A stretch of DNA of 64,000 nt, taken from Micavibrio sp. (GTDB lineage: Bacteria; Pseudomonadota; Alphaproteobacteria; Micavibrionales; UBA9664). The stretch spans positions 1-64,000 of the forward strand of contig PAAR01000019.1 of assembly GCA_002699085.1 (NCBI GenBank). Direction: 5' to 3'. Positions 25,300-34,654 of the stretch are shown in pieces. Every line of letters begins with the position of its first letter. The stretch's first letter is position 1. The notes below the pieces were generated by a model. The model was not told the origin of the DNA and did not search any database. It saw only the letters and a list, made by a program, of their open reading frames with translations. Position numbers and translations under genes: made by a program.

Positions 25300-26373
25300 A
25301 TGAGTAATTTTGCAGAATTAAAGACCGAGCTAACCGCTCAAATCCAAGCCGCTAATGATCTTGAAAAATTAGAGCAGGCGCGTGTGCATGTTTTGGGTAA
25401 AAAAGGCAAGCTGACCGAGCAAATGAAGACACTTGGTTCTATGGATGCTGAAACACGCAAGACGGCTGGCCCTGCGCTCAATGCCATTAAAGAAGAAATC
25501 ACAGCGCTTATTAAAACTCAAGAAGATGGGTTGAAACGCCAAGCTATGGCGGAAAAGCTCTCTAAAGAAACCATCGATATTACATTGCCTATTCGCCAAG
25601 AGAAAAAAGGGGCTATTCACCCAATTTCACGTACTATCGAAGAAATGCTGACCATTTTCGCTGATATGGGTTTTGAAGTCCGTGAAGGCCCAGACATAGA
25701 AGATGAGTGGCATAATTTTGATGCACTTAATATTCCCGAGCATCATCCAGCCCGTGAGATGCAAGATACGTTTTTTATGCCTTCTGATGAGAACGGCAAG
25801 AAATATGTACTGCGCACGCAAACGTCAGGGGTTCAGATTCGTACAATGATGAATGAAAAACCGCCTATCCGTGTGGTCGTACCTGGTCGTGTGTATCGTT
25901 CCGATTATGATATGACACATACGCCGATGTTCCATCAAATGGAAGGTCTTGTTATTGATAAGGCTACGCATATGGGGCATCTCAAAGGCACGTTGAAAGC
26001 TTTTTGCGAGGCATTTTTTGAAGTAGATGAGTTGCCTATCCGTTTTCGTCCTTCATTCTTCCCATTCACGGAGCCATCGGCTGAGGTTGATATTGGCTGC
26101 TCTCGTAAAGATGGCGGCTTGAAAATCGGTGCAGGCGATGATTGGCTTGAGATTTTGGGCTGTGGTATGGTTCATCCAAATGTTCTAAGAAATTGCGGTA
26201 TTGATCCAGATGAATATCAGGGCTTTGCTTTTGGTATGGGCGTTGATCGTTTGGCGATGCTTAAATTCGGTATTCCAGATTTAAGAACAATGTTTGAGAG
26301 TGATACGAGATGGCTAAGTCATTACGGCTTTGATCCGCTTGATCCACCATCAACATCTAAGAAAAAGTCTTAG
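25300..26373 (+). CDS. pheS: phenylalanine-tRNA ligase alpha subunit
   Basis: The 357-aa class II synthetase subunit has an N-terminal coiled coil for tRNA binding (about 1-85). Motif 2 is in the VVVPGRVYRSDYD region. Also present are THTPMFHQMEGLV, the Phe-pocket word FRPSFFPFTEPSAEVD, and motif 3 GFAFGMGVDRLAML (about 310-323). The ATG at 25300 (MSNFAELK) is preferred; an earlier in-frame ATG at 25249 lies directly on the terminator U-tract. Normally followed at once by pheT, here a 122-aa gene on the opposite strand is placed between them. Confidence 0.96.
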   Translation: MSNFAELKTELTAQIQAANDLEKLEQARVHVLGKKGKLTEQMKTLGSMDAETRKTAGPALNAIKEEITALIKTQEDGLKRQAMAEKLSKETIDITLPIRQEKKGAIHPISRTIEEMLTIFADMGFEVREGPDIEDEWHNFDALNIPEHHPAREMQDTFFMPSDENGKKYVLRTQTSGVQIRTMMNEKPPIRVVVPGRVYRSDYDMTHTPMFHQMEGLVIDKATHMGHLKGTLKAFCEAFFEVDELPIRFRPSFFPFTEPSAEVDIGCSRKDGGLKIGAGDDWLEILGCGMVHPNVLRNCGIDPDEYQGFAFGMGVDRLAMLKFGIPDLRTMFESDTRWLSHYGFDPLDPPSTSKKKS

Positions 26374-26738
26374 CTAAATCTAAAGGTGTTTACTAATTTT
26401 TGCTTCACGCCTGACGCAACTAATTTAATAATTGTTGGTTTCTGCATTTCTTTTTGTAAGGCAGCATGTGCGCGTACAAGTTGGTGTCTGTGAATGCCCC
26501 AGTTTCCAAGGTCAATGCGTCCATCTTCTTTGTGTGCATGTAATAATTCGGTAATTTTCTCAAGGCTAAGAGAGCGTGTTCTGAAAGCACTTCTAGCCTC
26601 AGCTAAGGATAATTTAGATGCTTCCGAAGGTGTTTGAGATATTGAGACTTGAGAGATATAATTAAAAACAGCTTCTGGCGCAGAAGAAAAAACGTTCTTA
26701 CGTATTTGTACGCTGTCAAATGTGTATGTATATGCCAT
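26370..26738 (-). CDS. hypothetical protein between pheS and pheT
   Basis: The 122-aa soluble protein is mostly helical and rich in Ser, Ala and basic residues, with no Cys and no membrane span. Notable stretches are SKLSLAEARSAFRTRSLSLEKITELLHAHKEDGR (central helices) and WGIHRHQLVRAHAALQKE. The gene converges on pheS with a 4-bp overlap. It is a probable lineage-specific insertion that splits the usual pheST operon. No function can be assigned. Confidence 0.45.
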   Translation of the reverse strand: MAYTYTFDSVQIRKNVFSSAPEAVFNYISQVSISQTPSEASKLSLAEARSAFRTRSLSLEKITELLHAHKEDGRIDLGNWGIHRHQLVRAHAALQKEMQKPTIIKLVASGVKQKLVNTFRFS

Positions 26739-26862
26739 GTCTTTATTCCTATATTTTTTTTATAGACAAGACAATAACCACCTATAACAGTTATGTCAAT
26801 TAATATCTTGTCTTGCAACTGCGTAATGGCTTGCTTAAAACTATAGTTAAGAGGATTTATTT

Positions 26863-29262
26863 ATGAAATTTACACTAAGCTGGTTAAAGCAATATTTAGA
26901 CACAAATGCATCGTTGGAAGAAATCTCCGAAAAACTCACCGCCCTCGGTTTGGAGGTCGATGGTATCGAGGACAAAGCCGCTGACTTCGAGCCGTTCAAA
27001 GTTGCCTATGTGAAATCAGCAGAGCAACACCCTAATGCAGATCGCCTGCGTGTGTGTCAAGTTGAGACCGCCGATCATGGTATTGTGCAAGTTGTCTGCG
27101 GTGCGCCGAATGCGCGAGCTGGCATGAAGGCTGTTTTTGCACCAAGTGGTTCTTATATTCCAGGGCTAGATGTCACGCTTAAAAAATCTGAAATTCGCGG
27201 GGTTGAATCAAATGGTATGTTGGTCTCAGAAAAAGAGATGCAATTATCAGATGAGCATAACGGCATTATTGATTTGCCAGAAGATACAAAAATCGGTACG
27301 AAACTAGCCGATCTATTTGGCTTAAATGACCCTATTATTGAGATATCTTTGACCCCCGACCGTGCCGATTGTGCAGGTATTTACGGTATTGCCCGTGACT
27401 TGGCGGCTGCGGGTCTGGGGACATTAAAGCCTTTAGATACAACGCCCGTAAAAGGCAGTTTTGATAGCGCTATTGGTGTGAAATTGGATTTCGTTGATAA
27501 GGATAATACACCATGCCCACTATTTTTAGCGCGTTATATTAAAGACGTTAAAAATACTGAAAGTCCTAAATGGCTTGTTGATGCATTAGAGTCAATAGGG
27601 GTGAAACCTATATCGCCTCTTGTTGATATGACGAACTTCTTTAGCTATGCCTATTGTCGACCATTGCACGTTTTTGATGCCGATAAATTACAAGGTGATC
27701 TTCGCGTGCATTTAGCCGATGGCGGTGAAACACTTATGGCTCTTAACAATAAAAAATATACTTTTGAAAAAGGTATGACGGTTATCTCTGATGATAGTGG
27801 CGTTCTTGAGATAAGTGCGATTATGGGGGGTAAAGACACGGGTTGTTCTAAAGAAACAAAAAATGCGCTACTTATCTGTGCCTATTTTGATCCTGTTAGA
27901 ACCGCTTTAACAGGCCGTAAGTTACAGATTAACTCTGATGCGCGGTATCGTTTTGAACGTGGTATTGACCCAGCCTTCACCGTGCCAGCAATGGAAATGG
28001 CAACAAAGATGCTAATTGAGTTATGTGGTGGCGAGCCAAGCCATGTTGTAACAGCAGGCGCTGTACCTGATATTACACGTGAGATTGAATTTGATATGGC
28101 AAAGACCAAAAAGCTTATTGGTCTGGATATTCCTGAAATGACACAGGTGGAAATCCTTGAAAAGCTTGGATTCACAGTCAGTAAAAAAGGTGCTCATTAT
28201 CTTGTTAAGACGCCATCTTGGCGTGGTGATGTCGAGGGGCAAGCGGATTTAGTTGAAGAGGTAATCCGTGTTTATGGGTATGACCATTTGGAGACATTAA
28301 CGCTAGAGAAGACAACCGCAACGAATAAAGAAGCAGAAACACATAAGACATGGCTTGGACGTAAAGCACGCTCAGTTTTGGCGGCTCGTGGTCTGCTTGA
28401 ATGTGTTAGCTGGTCTTTCATGGATGAGAAAATGGCAGCTGTTTTTGGGTCGAATGATAATGCGCTCACATTACTGAACCCGATCAGTGAAGATTTAAAG
28501 CATATGCGTCCCTCAATCCTTCCTAATCTTTGTCAAGCGGCGCAACGTAATGCTGATCGTGGCTATGCCAATGCGGCACTTTTTGAGGTTGGCCCAGTAT
28601 TCCAAGGTGTCAAAGAAGATCAGCAGCCATTATGTGCTGCGGGTATCCGTTTCCAAAAAGCTAAAGATAAGAACTGGAATGAACAGGCGAGAGCCGTTGA
28701 TGTATTTGATGTAAAGGCTGATTTATTTGCGGTGCTAGAAACATTAGGTTTTAGTCCTGATAATGTGCAAATTACACGGAATGTGCCTGATTATTATCAC
28801 CCTGGACAATCTGGAGCGGTACAATTAGGTAAAAATGTCATTGGCTATTTTGGTGTATTGCATCCGCTGACAGTTGAGGCGCTTGATTTAGACGGTGACG
28901 TTGTTGGGTTTGAAATTTTTGTCGAGAATTTGCCAGAGAAAAAATACAAAGGGGCGAGCAAACCACTATTAACACTTAATCCACTTATGCCTTTACACCG
29001 TGACTTTGCTTTCATTGTTGATGAGACGACGGATGCGAATGCTGTATTGGTGGCAGCGAGATTTACAGATCGTAAGTTGATTGCTGGTGCGTCTTTATTT
29101 GACGTCTATCAAGGTAAGGGTGTTGAAGAAGGTAAGAAATCTATCGCCATTTCTGTGACAATTCAGCCAGAGGGCGAAGCACTTACCGACAAAGATATTG
29201 AAGCGCTTTCACAAAAGATTATTGCAGAAGTCGGTAAAAAAACGGGCGGCGTATTGCGATAA
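26863..29262 (+). CDS. pheT: phenylalanine-tRNA ligase beta subunit
   Basis: The 799-aa long-form bacterial beta subunit starts MKFTLSWLKQYLD. It then has the tRNA-binding OB fold (EMAP-like, KSAEQHPNADRLRVCQV, about 42-58), the B3/B4 editing domain with SISPLVDMTN-like words and GGKDTGCS, and a B5 domain (VSKKGAHYLVKTPSWRGDVEG in part). The inactive class II core and a C-terminal ferredoxin-like anticodon-binding domain (FLASF-type PLMPLHRDFAFIVDE) complete it. Length is standard. The gap of 124 bp from the previous gene must provide its own promoter because pheS is cut off by a convergent gene. Confidence 0.96.
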   Translation: MKFTLSWLKQYLDTNASLEEISEKLTALGLEVDGIEDKAADFEPFKVAYVKSAEQHPNADRLRVCQVETADHGIVQVVCGAPNARAGMKAVFAPSGSYIPGLDVTLKKSEIRGVESNGMLVSEKEMQLSDEHNGIIDLPEDTKIGTKLADLFGLNDPIIEISLTPDRADCAGIYGIARDLAAAGLGTLKPLDTTPVKGSFDSAIGVKLDFVDKDNTPCPLFLARYIKDVKNTESPKWLVDALESIGVKPISPLVDMTNFFSYAYCRPLHVFDADKLQGDLRVHLADGGETLMALNNKKYTFEKGMTVISDDSGVLEISAIMGGKDTGCSKETKNALLICAYFDPVRTALTGRKLQINSDARYRFERGIDPAFTVPAMEMATKMLIELCGGEPSHVVTAGAVPDITREIEFDMAKTKKLIGLDIPEMTQVEILEKLGFTVSKKGAHYLVKTPSWRGDVEGQADLVEEVIRVYGYDHLETLTLEKTTATNKEAETHKTWLGRKARSVLAARGLLECVSWSFMDEKMAAVFGSNDNALTLLNPISEDLKHMRPSILPNLCQAAQRNADRGYANAALFEVGPVFQGVKEDQQPLCAAGIRFQKAKDKNWNEQARAVDVFDVKADLFAVLETLGFSPDNVQITRNVPDYYHPGQSGAVQLGKNVIGYFGVLHPLTVEALDLDGDVVGFEIFVENLPEKKYKGASKPLLTLNPLMPLHRDFAFIVDETTDANAVLVAARFTDRKLIAGASLFDVYQGKGVEEGKKSIAISVTIQPEGEALTDKDIEALSQKIIAEVGKKTGGVLR

Positions 29263-29322
29263 GTTTGACTTATTTTTAGTAAGTGCTTAAAAGCTTTCTA
29301 TAGAAAATAAGGATGCGTTGTG

Positions 29323-29631
29323 ATGAGCACAAATTATCAAAAGATACGTAGTTTTGGCGATGTAGCAAAAAGAGCTGGCTATGAAGGTACTATCTCAATG
29401 CTATGGACGCATTTTAAAAGCGCCTCTGAAGAGAAGCGTGTCGAGTTGTTGCTCACCGCCTCTCGGAATATTGGACAGACATTGAAATGGTCTCCAGAGC
29501 TTACTTTAACGGCGTTATATATCACAAATGGCGAAACAGAGAGTAGTAGAGAAGCTTATTTTGAGGCTTCAGCACGTATGCTGGCTGAGAGAAATCGAAA
29601 AGATGGCACTTTCAAAAGGGCTTTAGTGTAA
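29323..29631 (+). CDS. hypothetical protein, 102 aa
   Basis: A helical, charged small protein without membrane span or Cys. Starts compete: GTG 29320 and ATG 29323, both served by AAGGA at 29309. The tail reads ARMLAERNRKDGTFKRALV. It lies 60 bp after pheT on the same strand. No family recognised. Confidence 0.45.
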   Translation: MSTNYQKIRSFGDVAKRAGYEGTISMLWTHFKSASEEKRVELLLTASRNIGQTLKWSPELTLTALYITNGETESSREAYFEASARMLAERNRKDGTFKRALV

Positions 29632-29697
29632 AAAGTTTTAATTTTCTACACTATTAGATATAAGGTGCAAACTTAATAGGCGCTATAATATGTTTCT

Positions 29698-31392
29698 TTA
29701 ATTAGGTTTCAATTCTTGCGCAATGACATCTTTGCGGGAGAGTTTTCCAATCATCGTTTTGGGCAAGGGCTCGTCACGGAACTCATAGAGTTTTGGTTGC
29801 TCATATTTTGAAAGTTTGCTGCCAACAAATTCACGCAGCGCTTCTTCTGTGAGGCTCATACCATCTTTTACTTTTATCCAGGCCTTGACGATCTCACCAC
29901 GACTTTTGTTGGGTAAGCCGCCAACGATACATTCTTCAACAGATGGATGTTGATAAATGGCTTCCTCAACATGGCGTGGATAAACATTATAGCCATTCGT
30001 AATAATGAGGTCTTTGATCCGGTCAACAATATAGAAATAGCCTTCATCATCCATTATGGCGATATCGCCAGTCTTTAAATAACCGTCTGTTGTAAAGGTG
30101 CTGGCGCTATCTTCTTCTTTGTTCCAATAGCCTTTCATAACTTGCGGACCTTTAACGCATAACTCCCCTTTTTCGCCCATTTTCACTTCTTGTTGTGTGT
30201 CTGGATCAATCAATTTTACATCTGTTTTAGGGAAAGGTAAGCCAATAGAGCCCTCTGGGTTTTTGCCTTTGGTCGGGTTACAACAAACGACGGGGGAAGA
30301 TTCAGTCAAGCCATAGCCTTCTATCAGAATACAGCCCGTGACATCTTGGAAAACCTTTTTTACTTCAACGGGGAGTGGCGCGCCACCTGATACACAATAT
30401 TTGATAGAGGATAAATCGTAATTATCTCGTTTTTTATGGTTGTTCATGGCGTTATAAATGGCCGGCACAGCTGGAAAAATAGTTGGTTTATGTTTATCAA
30501 TTAATTTTAATGTCTGATCTAAATCAAAACGAGGTAGAGCGATAATCTCCATAGCGGCTTTGACTGAGAAATTCATTACAGCGGTCATCGCAAAAACATG
30601 GAAGAAAGGTAGTACGCCGACCATTTTCTCTTCACCAATCACAGCGTCATCAAGCCAGTGCGTGATTTGAGTGACGTTAGCTACGATATTTTGGTGCGTT
30701 AACATGGCACCTTTAGGCGTACCAGTTGTGCCGCCAGTATATTGTAAAACAGCAACATCTTCTGAGGGGTTAATTGAAACGGCTGCTGGTGTATTTTCGT
30801 GTTCTAATAGAGCATCGAGATCAATGAATTTTTTATTATCAAAAGATAGTTTGGTAATTTCTCGCCCTTTTAGCATGCTGAATAAAATATTTTTTGGAAA
30901 TGCCAGCTGGCTTGTAAAGTCTGCAACTATCAATTTTTCTAAAAATGTGGCGCCTACCATCGGACAAACTGTATCGCAAAGCATTTTTAGATTGGCGGTT
31001 ATCATGAAGCGTGTATGGCTGTCATTTATTTGATGTTCGACTTCTGATTTGGCGTAAAGAGGGTTGTAATTTACAACTGTGCCACCCGCTTTTAAAACGG
31101 CAAAATAAGAGATCAAAAAATAAGGACAGTTTGGCAAGAAGAGCCCAACTTTGTCGCCCTTGTTTAACCCTTGCTGTTGTAAGGAATAGGCGAGTTTATC
31201 CGATAATGCGCCGATCTCAGCCCAATTATAGCGTTTGCCTAAAAAGTTAAAGGCAGGCCTTAGGCCGTAATTTTTTACCGTATCATCTAAGATTGAATAA
31301 ACAGGTATGTCTGGGATGTCGATGTCCCAAGATACGAAAGAAGGATAGCTTTGCTCCCAAGGATAGGGATGAGAAGATTTTTTTGCTGCCAT
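29698..31392 (-). CDS. fadD: long-chain fatty acid-CoA ligase
   Basis: The 564-aa ANL-superfamily enzyme activates fatty acids via acyl-adenylate. P-loop YTGGTTGTPKGAMLTHQN (about 213-230) is motif I, EGYGLTESSPV (about 345) is the AMP-binding region, and YLKTGDIAIMDDEGYFYIVDRIKD carries the hinge Asp/Arg (about 425-445). C-terminal KTMIGKLSRKD contains the catalytic Lys. It matches FadD in length. It provides acyl-CoA for beta-oxidation or phospholipid synthesis. It is followed by no gene on its strand, and gcrA is upstream on the same strand with a terminator between. Confidence 0.93.
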   Translation of the reverse strand: MAAKKSSHPYPWEQSYPSFVSWDIDIPDIPVYSILDDTVKNYGLRPAFNFLGKRYNWAEIGALSDKLAYSLQQQGLNKGDKVGLFLPNCPYFLISYFAVLKAGGTVVNYNPLYAKSEVEHQINDSHTRFMITANLKMLCDTVCPMVGATFLEKLIVADFTSQLAFPKNILFSMLKGREITKLSFDNKKFIDLDALLEHENTPAAVSINPSEDVAVLQYTGGTTGTPKGAMLTHQNIVANVTQITHWLDDAVIGEEKMVGVLPFFHVFAMTAVMNFSVKAAMEIIALPRFDLDQTLKLIDKHKPTIFPAVPAIYNAMNNHKKRDNYDLSSIKYCVSGGAPLPVEVKKVFQDVTGCILIEGYGLTESSPVVCCNPTKGKNPEGSIGLPFPKTDVKLIDPDTQQEVKMGEKGELCVKGPQVMKGYWNKEEDSASTFTTDGYLKTGDIAIMDDEGYFYIVDRIKDLIITNGYNVYPRHVEEAIYQHPSVEECIVGGLPNKSRGEIVKAWIKVKDGMSLTEEALREFVGSKLSKYEQPKLYEFRDEPLPKTMIGKLSRKDVIAQELKPN

Positions 31393-31430
31393 TATATTAT
31401 TCTACCCTTGAAAGCGTTAACAGGCAATTA

Positions 31431-31457
31431 AACAAAAACCCCGCTCGAGAGCGGGGT
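31431..31457 (-). terminator. intrinsic terminator of gcrA
   Basis: Read on the minus strand, ACCCCGCTC (31457-31449) and GAGCGGGGT (31446-31438) form a 9-bp stem with a 2-nt loop, followed by TTTTTGTTT. Confidence 0.85.
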
Positions 31458-31485
31458 CGAAGTTTTTTTATTATAGATTAAATTT

Positions 31486-31941
31486 TTAAGATTGCTCCCC
31501 GACAATTTTTTCTACGTCAACTTCATCGATACTTGGATCAATATGTAGGTTGAATTTCTTGTTAGACCCTTGATAAGCAACAGCGGCGTGTTCTGCGCAA
31601 TATGGAAGACCTGGAACAGCACCAAGTCCACAGAAATTAAAGCTTTCTTTCTTAGGGTCGCCATTTGGCCAACGGCATGAGCGTTCTTTCAGTTCAAGTA
31701 GGCTAATGCCTTTGCCTGTTGTCACGTTAGTTGGCAAATCAATTTGAGGATTGGCTTTTTGCTTACGATTTGTTTGAATCGGTGATGCACGCTTATTTAA
31801 TTTAAGACGGTGTGCCTTACCAATAACGGCATTGCGCGTAACACCACCAAGAATGTCTGCAATTTGAGAGGCTGTTTTGCCTTCTCCCCACAATTTGGAC
31901 AATACGGCAATTCTTTCATCTGTCCAGCTACTTTTAGACAT
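31486..31941 (-). CDS. gcrA: GcrA cell-cycle regulator
   Basis: The 151-aa protein begins WTDERIAVLSKLWGEGKTASQIA, with a helix-turn-helix and then GGVTRNAVIGKAHRLKL, the DNA-binding region of GcrA. The C-terminal RNA polymerase sigma-70-interacting part holds LLELKERSCRWPNGDP and FCGLGAVPGLPYCAEHA, with paired Cys and His. GcrA is restricted to alphaproteobacteria and in Caulobacter activates genes at CcrM-methylated GANTC promoters. Its upstream region contains DnaA boxes and a GAGTC site (32044), discussed separately. Confidence 0.93.
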   Translation of the reverse strand: MSKSSWTDERIAVLSKLWGEGKTASQIADILGGVTRNAVIGKAHRLKLNKRASPIQTNRKQKANPQIDLPTNVTTGKGISLLELKERSCRWPNGDPKKESFNFCGLGAVPGLPYCAEHAAVAYQGSNKKFNLHIDPSIDEVDVEKIVGEQS

Positions 31942-32067
31942 AGTCGTACATTTCCTCTCTTTAGGAATTATTTATTTATTTCAATAGGTTAGGATATATT
32001 CCCGAACAAGAGTAAGGCTATCAAAAGCATTTGGGTTGCGCCAGAGTCACGTCAATAGTTTTTGTGC

Positions 32068-32101
32068 TTTTCCACAGGAGAAAAGGGGGGTGTTATCCAC
32101 A
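32068..32101 (+). promoter_or_regulatory. two DnaA boxes upstream of gcrA
   Basis: A near-consensus TTTTCCACA at 32068-32076 and a perfect TTATCCACA at 32093-32101, same orientation, 25 bp apart, in the 240-bp region between gcrA and the divergent DUF2062 gene. A GAGTC (GANTC) methylation site is at 32044-32048. In Caulobacter DnaA is known to promote gcrA transcription, so control by DnaA is a reasonable inference. The same gap also holds an inverted repeat TTTTTACC...GGTAAAAA near 32142-32163. Confidence 0.55.
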
Positions 32102-32181
32102 GATAGGCTATTTCACAATGATTTCAGCTGGTTAAGTGTTTTTTACCTCGACAGGGTAAAAAGAACATTTATGCTAAAAAA

Positions 32182-32703
32182 ATGTTCAAACGAAAAAACA
32201 AACAGCCTTTCCTTAAAAGAGTACAAGAAGCTGCTTGGCCTTCTATGGGTTGGGGTCGTTATGGCACAATGTTATGGCTGCGATTAAAGCGTGTTAGTGT
32301 GCAGGCATCTAATACTAGTGTGGCGGCAGGGCTATCATTTGGCTGGCTTATCTCATTTAATCCGTTGTTAGGAACGCATACGATATGGATCTTGGTCTTT
32401 TCTTTTATTTTCGGGTTTAATTTTATTGCAGCAATGATTGGCTCGCTTGTTGGTAATGTTTGGACATTTCCTGCGTTGCTATGGGTAAGCTATCAAGTCG
32501 GCGACTTTATATTGCATTTATTTAATATGTCAGCACAGTCTGGTTTTGGAAACTCTCTGATGGTTATGATGATTGGCTGGCCATTTATAGGTGTTGCTTC
32601 TTTTTTAGTGAGCTACCCCATATATTATTATCTGGTCAAATCAATTAAGCAGGCCTATATAAAAGCCAAGCAATTACGAGAGAGAAATAAAGAACTTAAA
32701 TGA
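32182..32703 (+). CDS. DUF2062 domain membrane protein
   Basis: The 173-aa protein has a basic N-terminus (MFKRKNKQPFLKRVQ). DUF2062 words follow: VSVQASNTSVAAGLSFGWLISFNP and GTHTIWILVFSFIFGFNF, with three to four hydrophobic spans, including VGNVWTFPALLW. A Lys/Arg-rich tail follows. DUF2062 proteins are inner-membrane proteins of unknown function. The gene overlaps acpS by 4 bp and thus heads the acpS-lepB-rnc-era operon. Confidence 0.85.
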   Translation: MFKRKNKQPFLKRVQEAAWPSMGWGRYGTMLWLRLKRVSVQASNTSVAAGLSFGWLISFNPLLGTHTIWILVFSFIFGFNFIAAMIGSLVGNVWTFPALLWVSYQVGDFILHLFNMSAQSGFGNSLMVMMIGWPFIGVASFLVSYPIYYYLVKSIKQAYIKAKQLRERNKELK

Positions 32704-33101
32704 TTATCGGTATCGGTGAAGACATCATAGATATAAGACGGATCGAAAAAACTTTGAACCGTTTTGGCCAGCGTTTTGAGAAACGCTGTTTTTCTGGGGT
32801 TGAATTGGCCAAAGCAGAAAGACGTGCTGATGCGGGGCTAAAGCCTGCCACGCTTGCCAAGCGTTATGCTGCAAAAGAAGCATGTGCAAAGGCTTTGGGG
32901 ACGGGTTTGGCTAAAGGCGTTTTTTGGCGTGATATTGCGGTATATAATAAAGAAGGTGGCCAGCCAGCCTTAACGTTATCTGGTAAGGCTATAGATAGAC
33001 TTAAAGCCTTGACCCCGGCGGGTCGTGAGGCGCATATTCATGTAACACTAACGGATGAGCCGCCTTATGCTTTGGCGCAGGTCATTATAGAAGCTAGATA
33101 A
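32700..33101 (+). CDS. acpS: holo-[acyl-carrier-protein] synthase
   Basis: The 133-aa phosphopantetheinyl transferase starts MIIGIGEDIIDIRRIE with the metal-binding Asp8, and carries LAKRYAAKEACAKALGTG with the second metal Glu (about 60). It moves the 4'-phosphopantetheine arm from CoA to ACP; acpP itself is encoded at 39204. Overlaps the DUF2062 gene. Confidence 0.95.
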   Translation: MIIGIGEDIIDIRRIEKTLNRFGQRFEKRCFSGVELAKAERRADAGLKPATLAKRYAAKEACAKALGTGLAKGVFWRDIAVYNKEGGQPALTLSGKAIDRLKALTPAGREAHIHVTLTDEPPYALAQVIIEAR

Positions 33102-33131
33102 AATAAATAATAAAGAGAAAGATTTTTATTA

Positions 33132-33974
33132 ATGAGTAAAAAAAATATATCGGAAGATTTTATAGACGGTCCTGTTTTTAAAAAGGATGATAAAATAACG
33201 ACTTCTGCTGAAGTAAGTGAGCAAGAATTTAAGGGTGATGAATGGACGGAAGTATTTAAAACGATAGGGATCGCTTTTCTTGTCGCAATGATTGTTCGCA
33301 CGTTTTTGTTTGAACCGTTTAATATTCCATCAGGTTCGATGAAACCTGGATTGCTAGTGGGTGATTATTTGTTTGTTAGTAAATATAGCTATGGCTATTC
33401 ACAATATTCTGTGCCGTTTGCGCTGTTTCCTTTTGAGGGACGAATAAATGCTGTTGAGCCAAAGCGGGGTGATGTGGTTGTGTTTAAATTGCCAACCAAT
33501 ACACGCACTGACTTTATTAAGCGGGTTATTGGTTTGCCAGGGGATACAATCCAAATGATTGGTGGGCGGCTTTATATAAATGGTAGTCGTGTAGAGCGTG
33601 AATTTGTTAAAAAAGTCGATACAGAAAAGAGAGTCAGCCCTTATCTTACTGTGACAGCCTCGACGAGCGAATATATCGAGACGTTGCCAAATGGAGTAAA
33701 GCACACAATTTTTGAAGATAGTGATAACGGTCCATTGGATAATACAAATCCTGTGACTGTGCCTGAGGGGCATTATTTTATGATGGGTGATAATAGGGAT
33801 AACTCTCAAGATAGCCGTGTTAAGGAAGTTGTTGGTTTTGTACCGTTTGAAAATTTTGTAGGCCGTGCAGAGCGCTTGTTTTTCTCTCTTGATGAAGAAG
33901 CGCATATTTGGGAAATTTGGAAATGGCCAGTGGATGTGCGTTTTAGTCGCATTTGGCATAAAATAAGCCCGTGA
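33132..33974 (+). CDS. lepB: signal peptidase I
   Basis: The 280-aa enzyme has one membrane anchor (about 41-60, TIGIAFLVAMIVRTFLF). The catalytic Ser is in NIPSGSMKPGLL (about 70-75) and the general-base Lys is in DFIKRVIGLPGD (about 132). The C-terminal MMGDNRDNSQDSR box is present. It removes Sec/Tat signal peptides at the periplasmic face. It stands between acpS and rnc, which is the usual alphaproteobacterial order, and its stop overlaps the rnc start. Confidence 0.95.
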   Translation: MSKKNISEDFIDGPVFKKDDKITTSAEVSEQEFKGDEWTEVFKTIGIAFLVAMIVRTFLFEPFNIPSGSMKPGLLVGDYLFVSKYSYGYSQYSVPFALFPFEGRINAVEPKRGDVVVFKLPTNTRTDFIKRVIGLPGDTIQMIGGRLYINGSRVEREFVKKVDTEKRVSPYLTVTASTSEYIETLPNGVKHTIFEDSDNGPLDNTNPVTVPEGHYFMMGDNRDNSQDSRVKEVVGFVPFENFVGRAERLFFSLDEEAHIWEIWKWPVDVRFSRIWHKISP

Positions 33975-34654
33975 GTTCTATGAGTGATATGAGTTTATTG
34001 TCTAAGTTTCTTGAGCCCATAAAAAATAGTGCTTATCTAAAGAAAGCGTTGCGTCATTCTAGTTTAGGGACGGATAATTATGAACGTCTTGAGTTTCTGG
34101 GCGACCGTGTGCTTGGGCTTGTGATAGCAGATCTTATATTCAAAATATTTCCTCAAGACAGTGAAGGGGATATGGCTAAACGCCATACAGCGCTTGTCCA
34201 AGGCGAGACCTTGGCGATGGTGGCTAATCGCATTGGGCTAGACGCATATGTTGAGTTATCAGAAGCAGAGGCAGCAGCAGGCGGTCGTGAAAATGATAAT
34301 ATTTTGGCAGATATCATGGAGTCTGTCATTGCGGCTATTTATTTAGAGCAAGGATTAGAGGCAGCGCAAGACTTTATCCAACAAGCCTTTGGTGAAGATT
34401 TAAAAACACGAAAAGAACCGCCGCAAGATGCCAAAACGCATTTGCAAGAATGGTCGCAAGCTCGTGGATTAGGTTTGCCAGAATATAATGTTGTCGACCA
34501 AGATGGACCAGACCATGCCCCTGTCTTTACTATTGAGGTCTCGGTAAATGGCTATGGATCTGCTAAGGCGGTGGGTGCTAATAAACGCTTGGCGCAAAAA
34601 CTAGCGGCGCAAAACTTACTAGAAATGATTAAAGAAAAAGGCAGTGATGAATAA
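33971..34654 (+). CDS. rnc: ribonuclease III
   Basis: The 227-aa dsRNA endonuclease has an N-terminal catalytic domain with the signature ERLEFLGDRVLGLVIAD (about 37-53) and the second acidic site DIMESVIAAIYLE (about 114-126). The C-terminal double-stranded-RNA-binding domain is present (about 157-223, THLQEWSQARGLG and AKAVGANKRLAQKLAA). GTG at 33971 overlaps the lepB stop (GTGA); ATG 33980 is an alternative. It processes rRNA precursors. Confidence 0.95.
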   Translation: MSSMSDMSLLSKFLEPIKNSAYLKKALRHSSLGTDNYERLEFLGDRVLGLVIADLIFKIFPQDSEGDMAKRHTALVQGETLAMVANRIGLDAYVELSEAEAAAGGRENDNILADIMESVIAAIYLEQGLEAAQDFIQQAFGEDLKTRKEPPQDAKTHLQEWSQARGLGLPEYNVVDQDGPDHAPVFTIEVSVNGYGSAKAVGANKRLAQKLAAQNLLEMIKEKGSDE

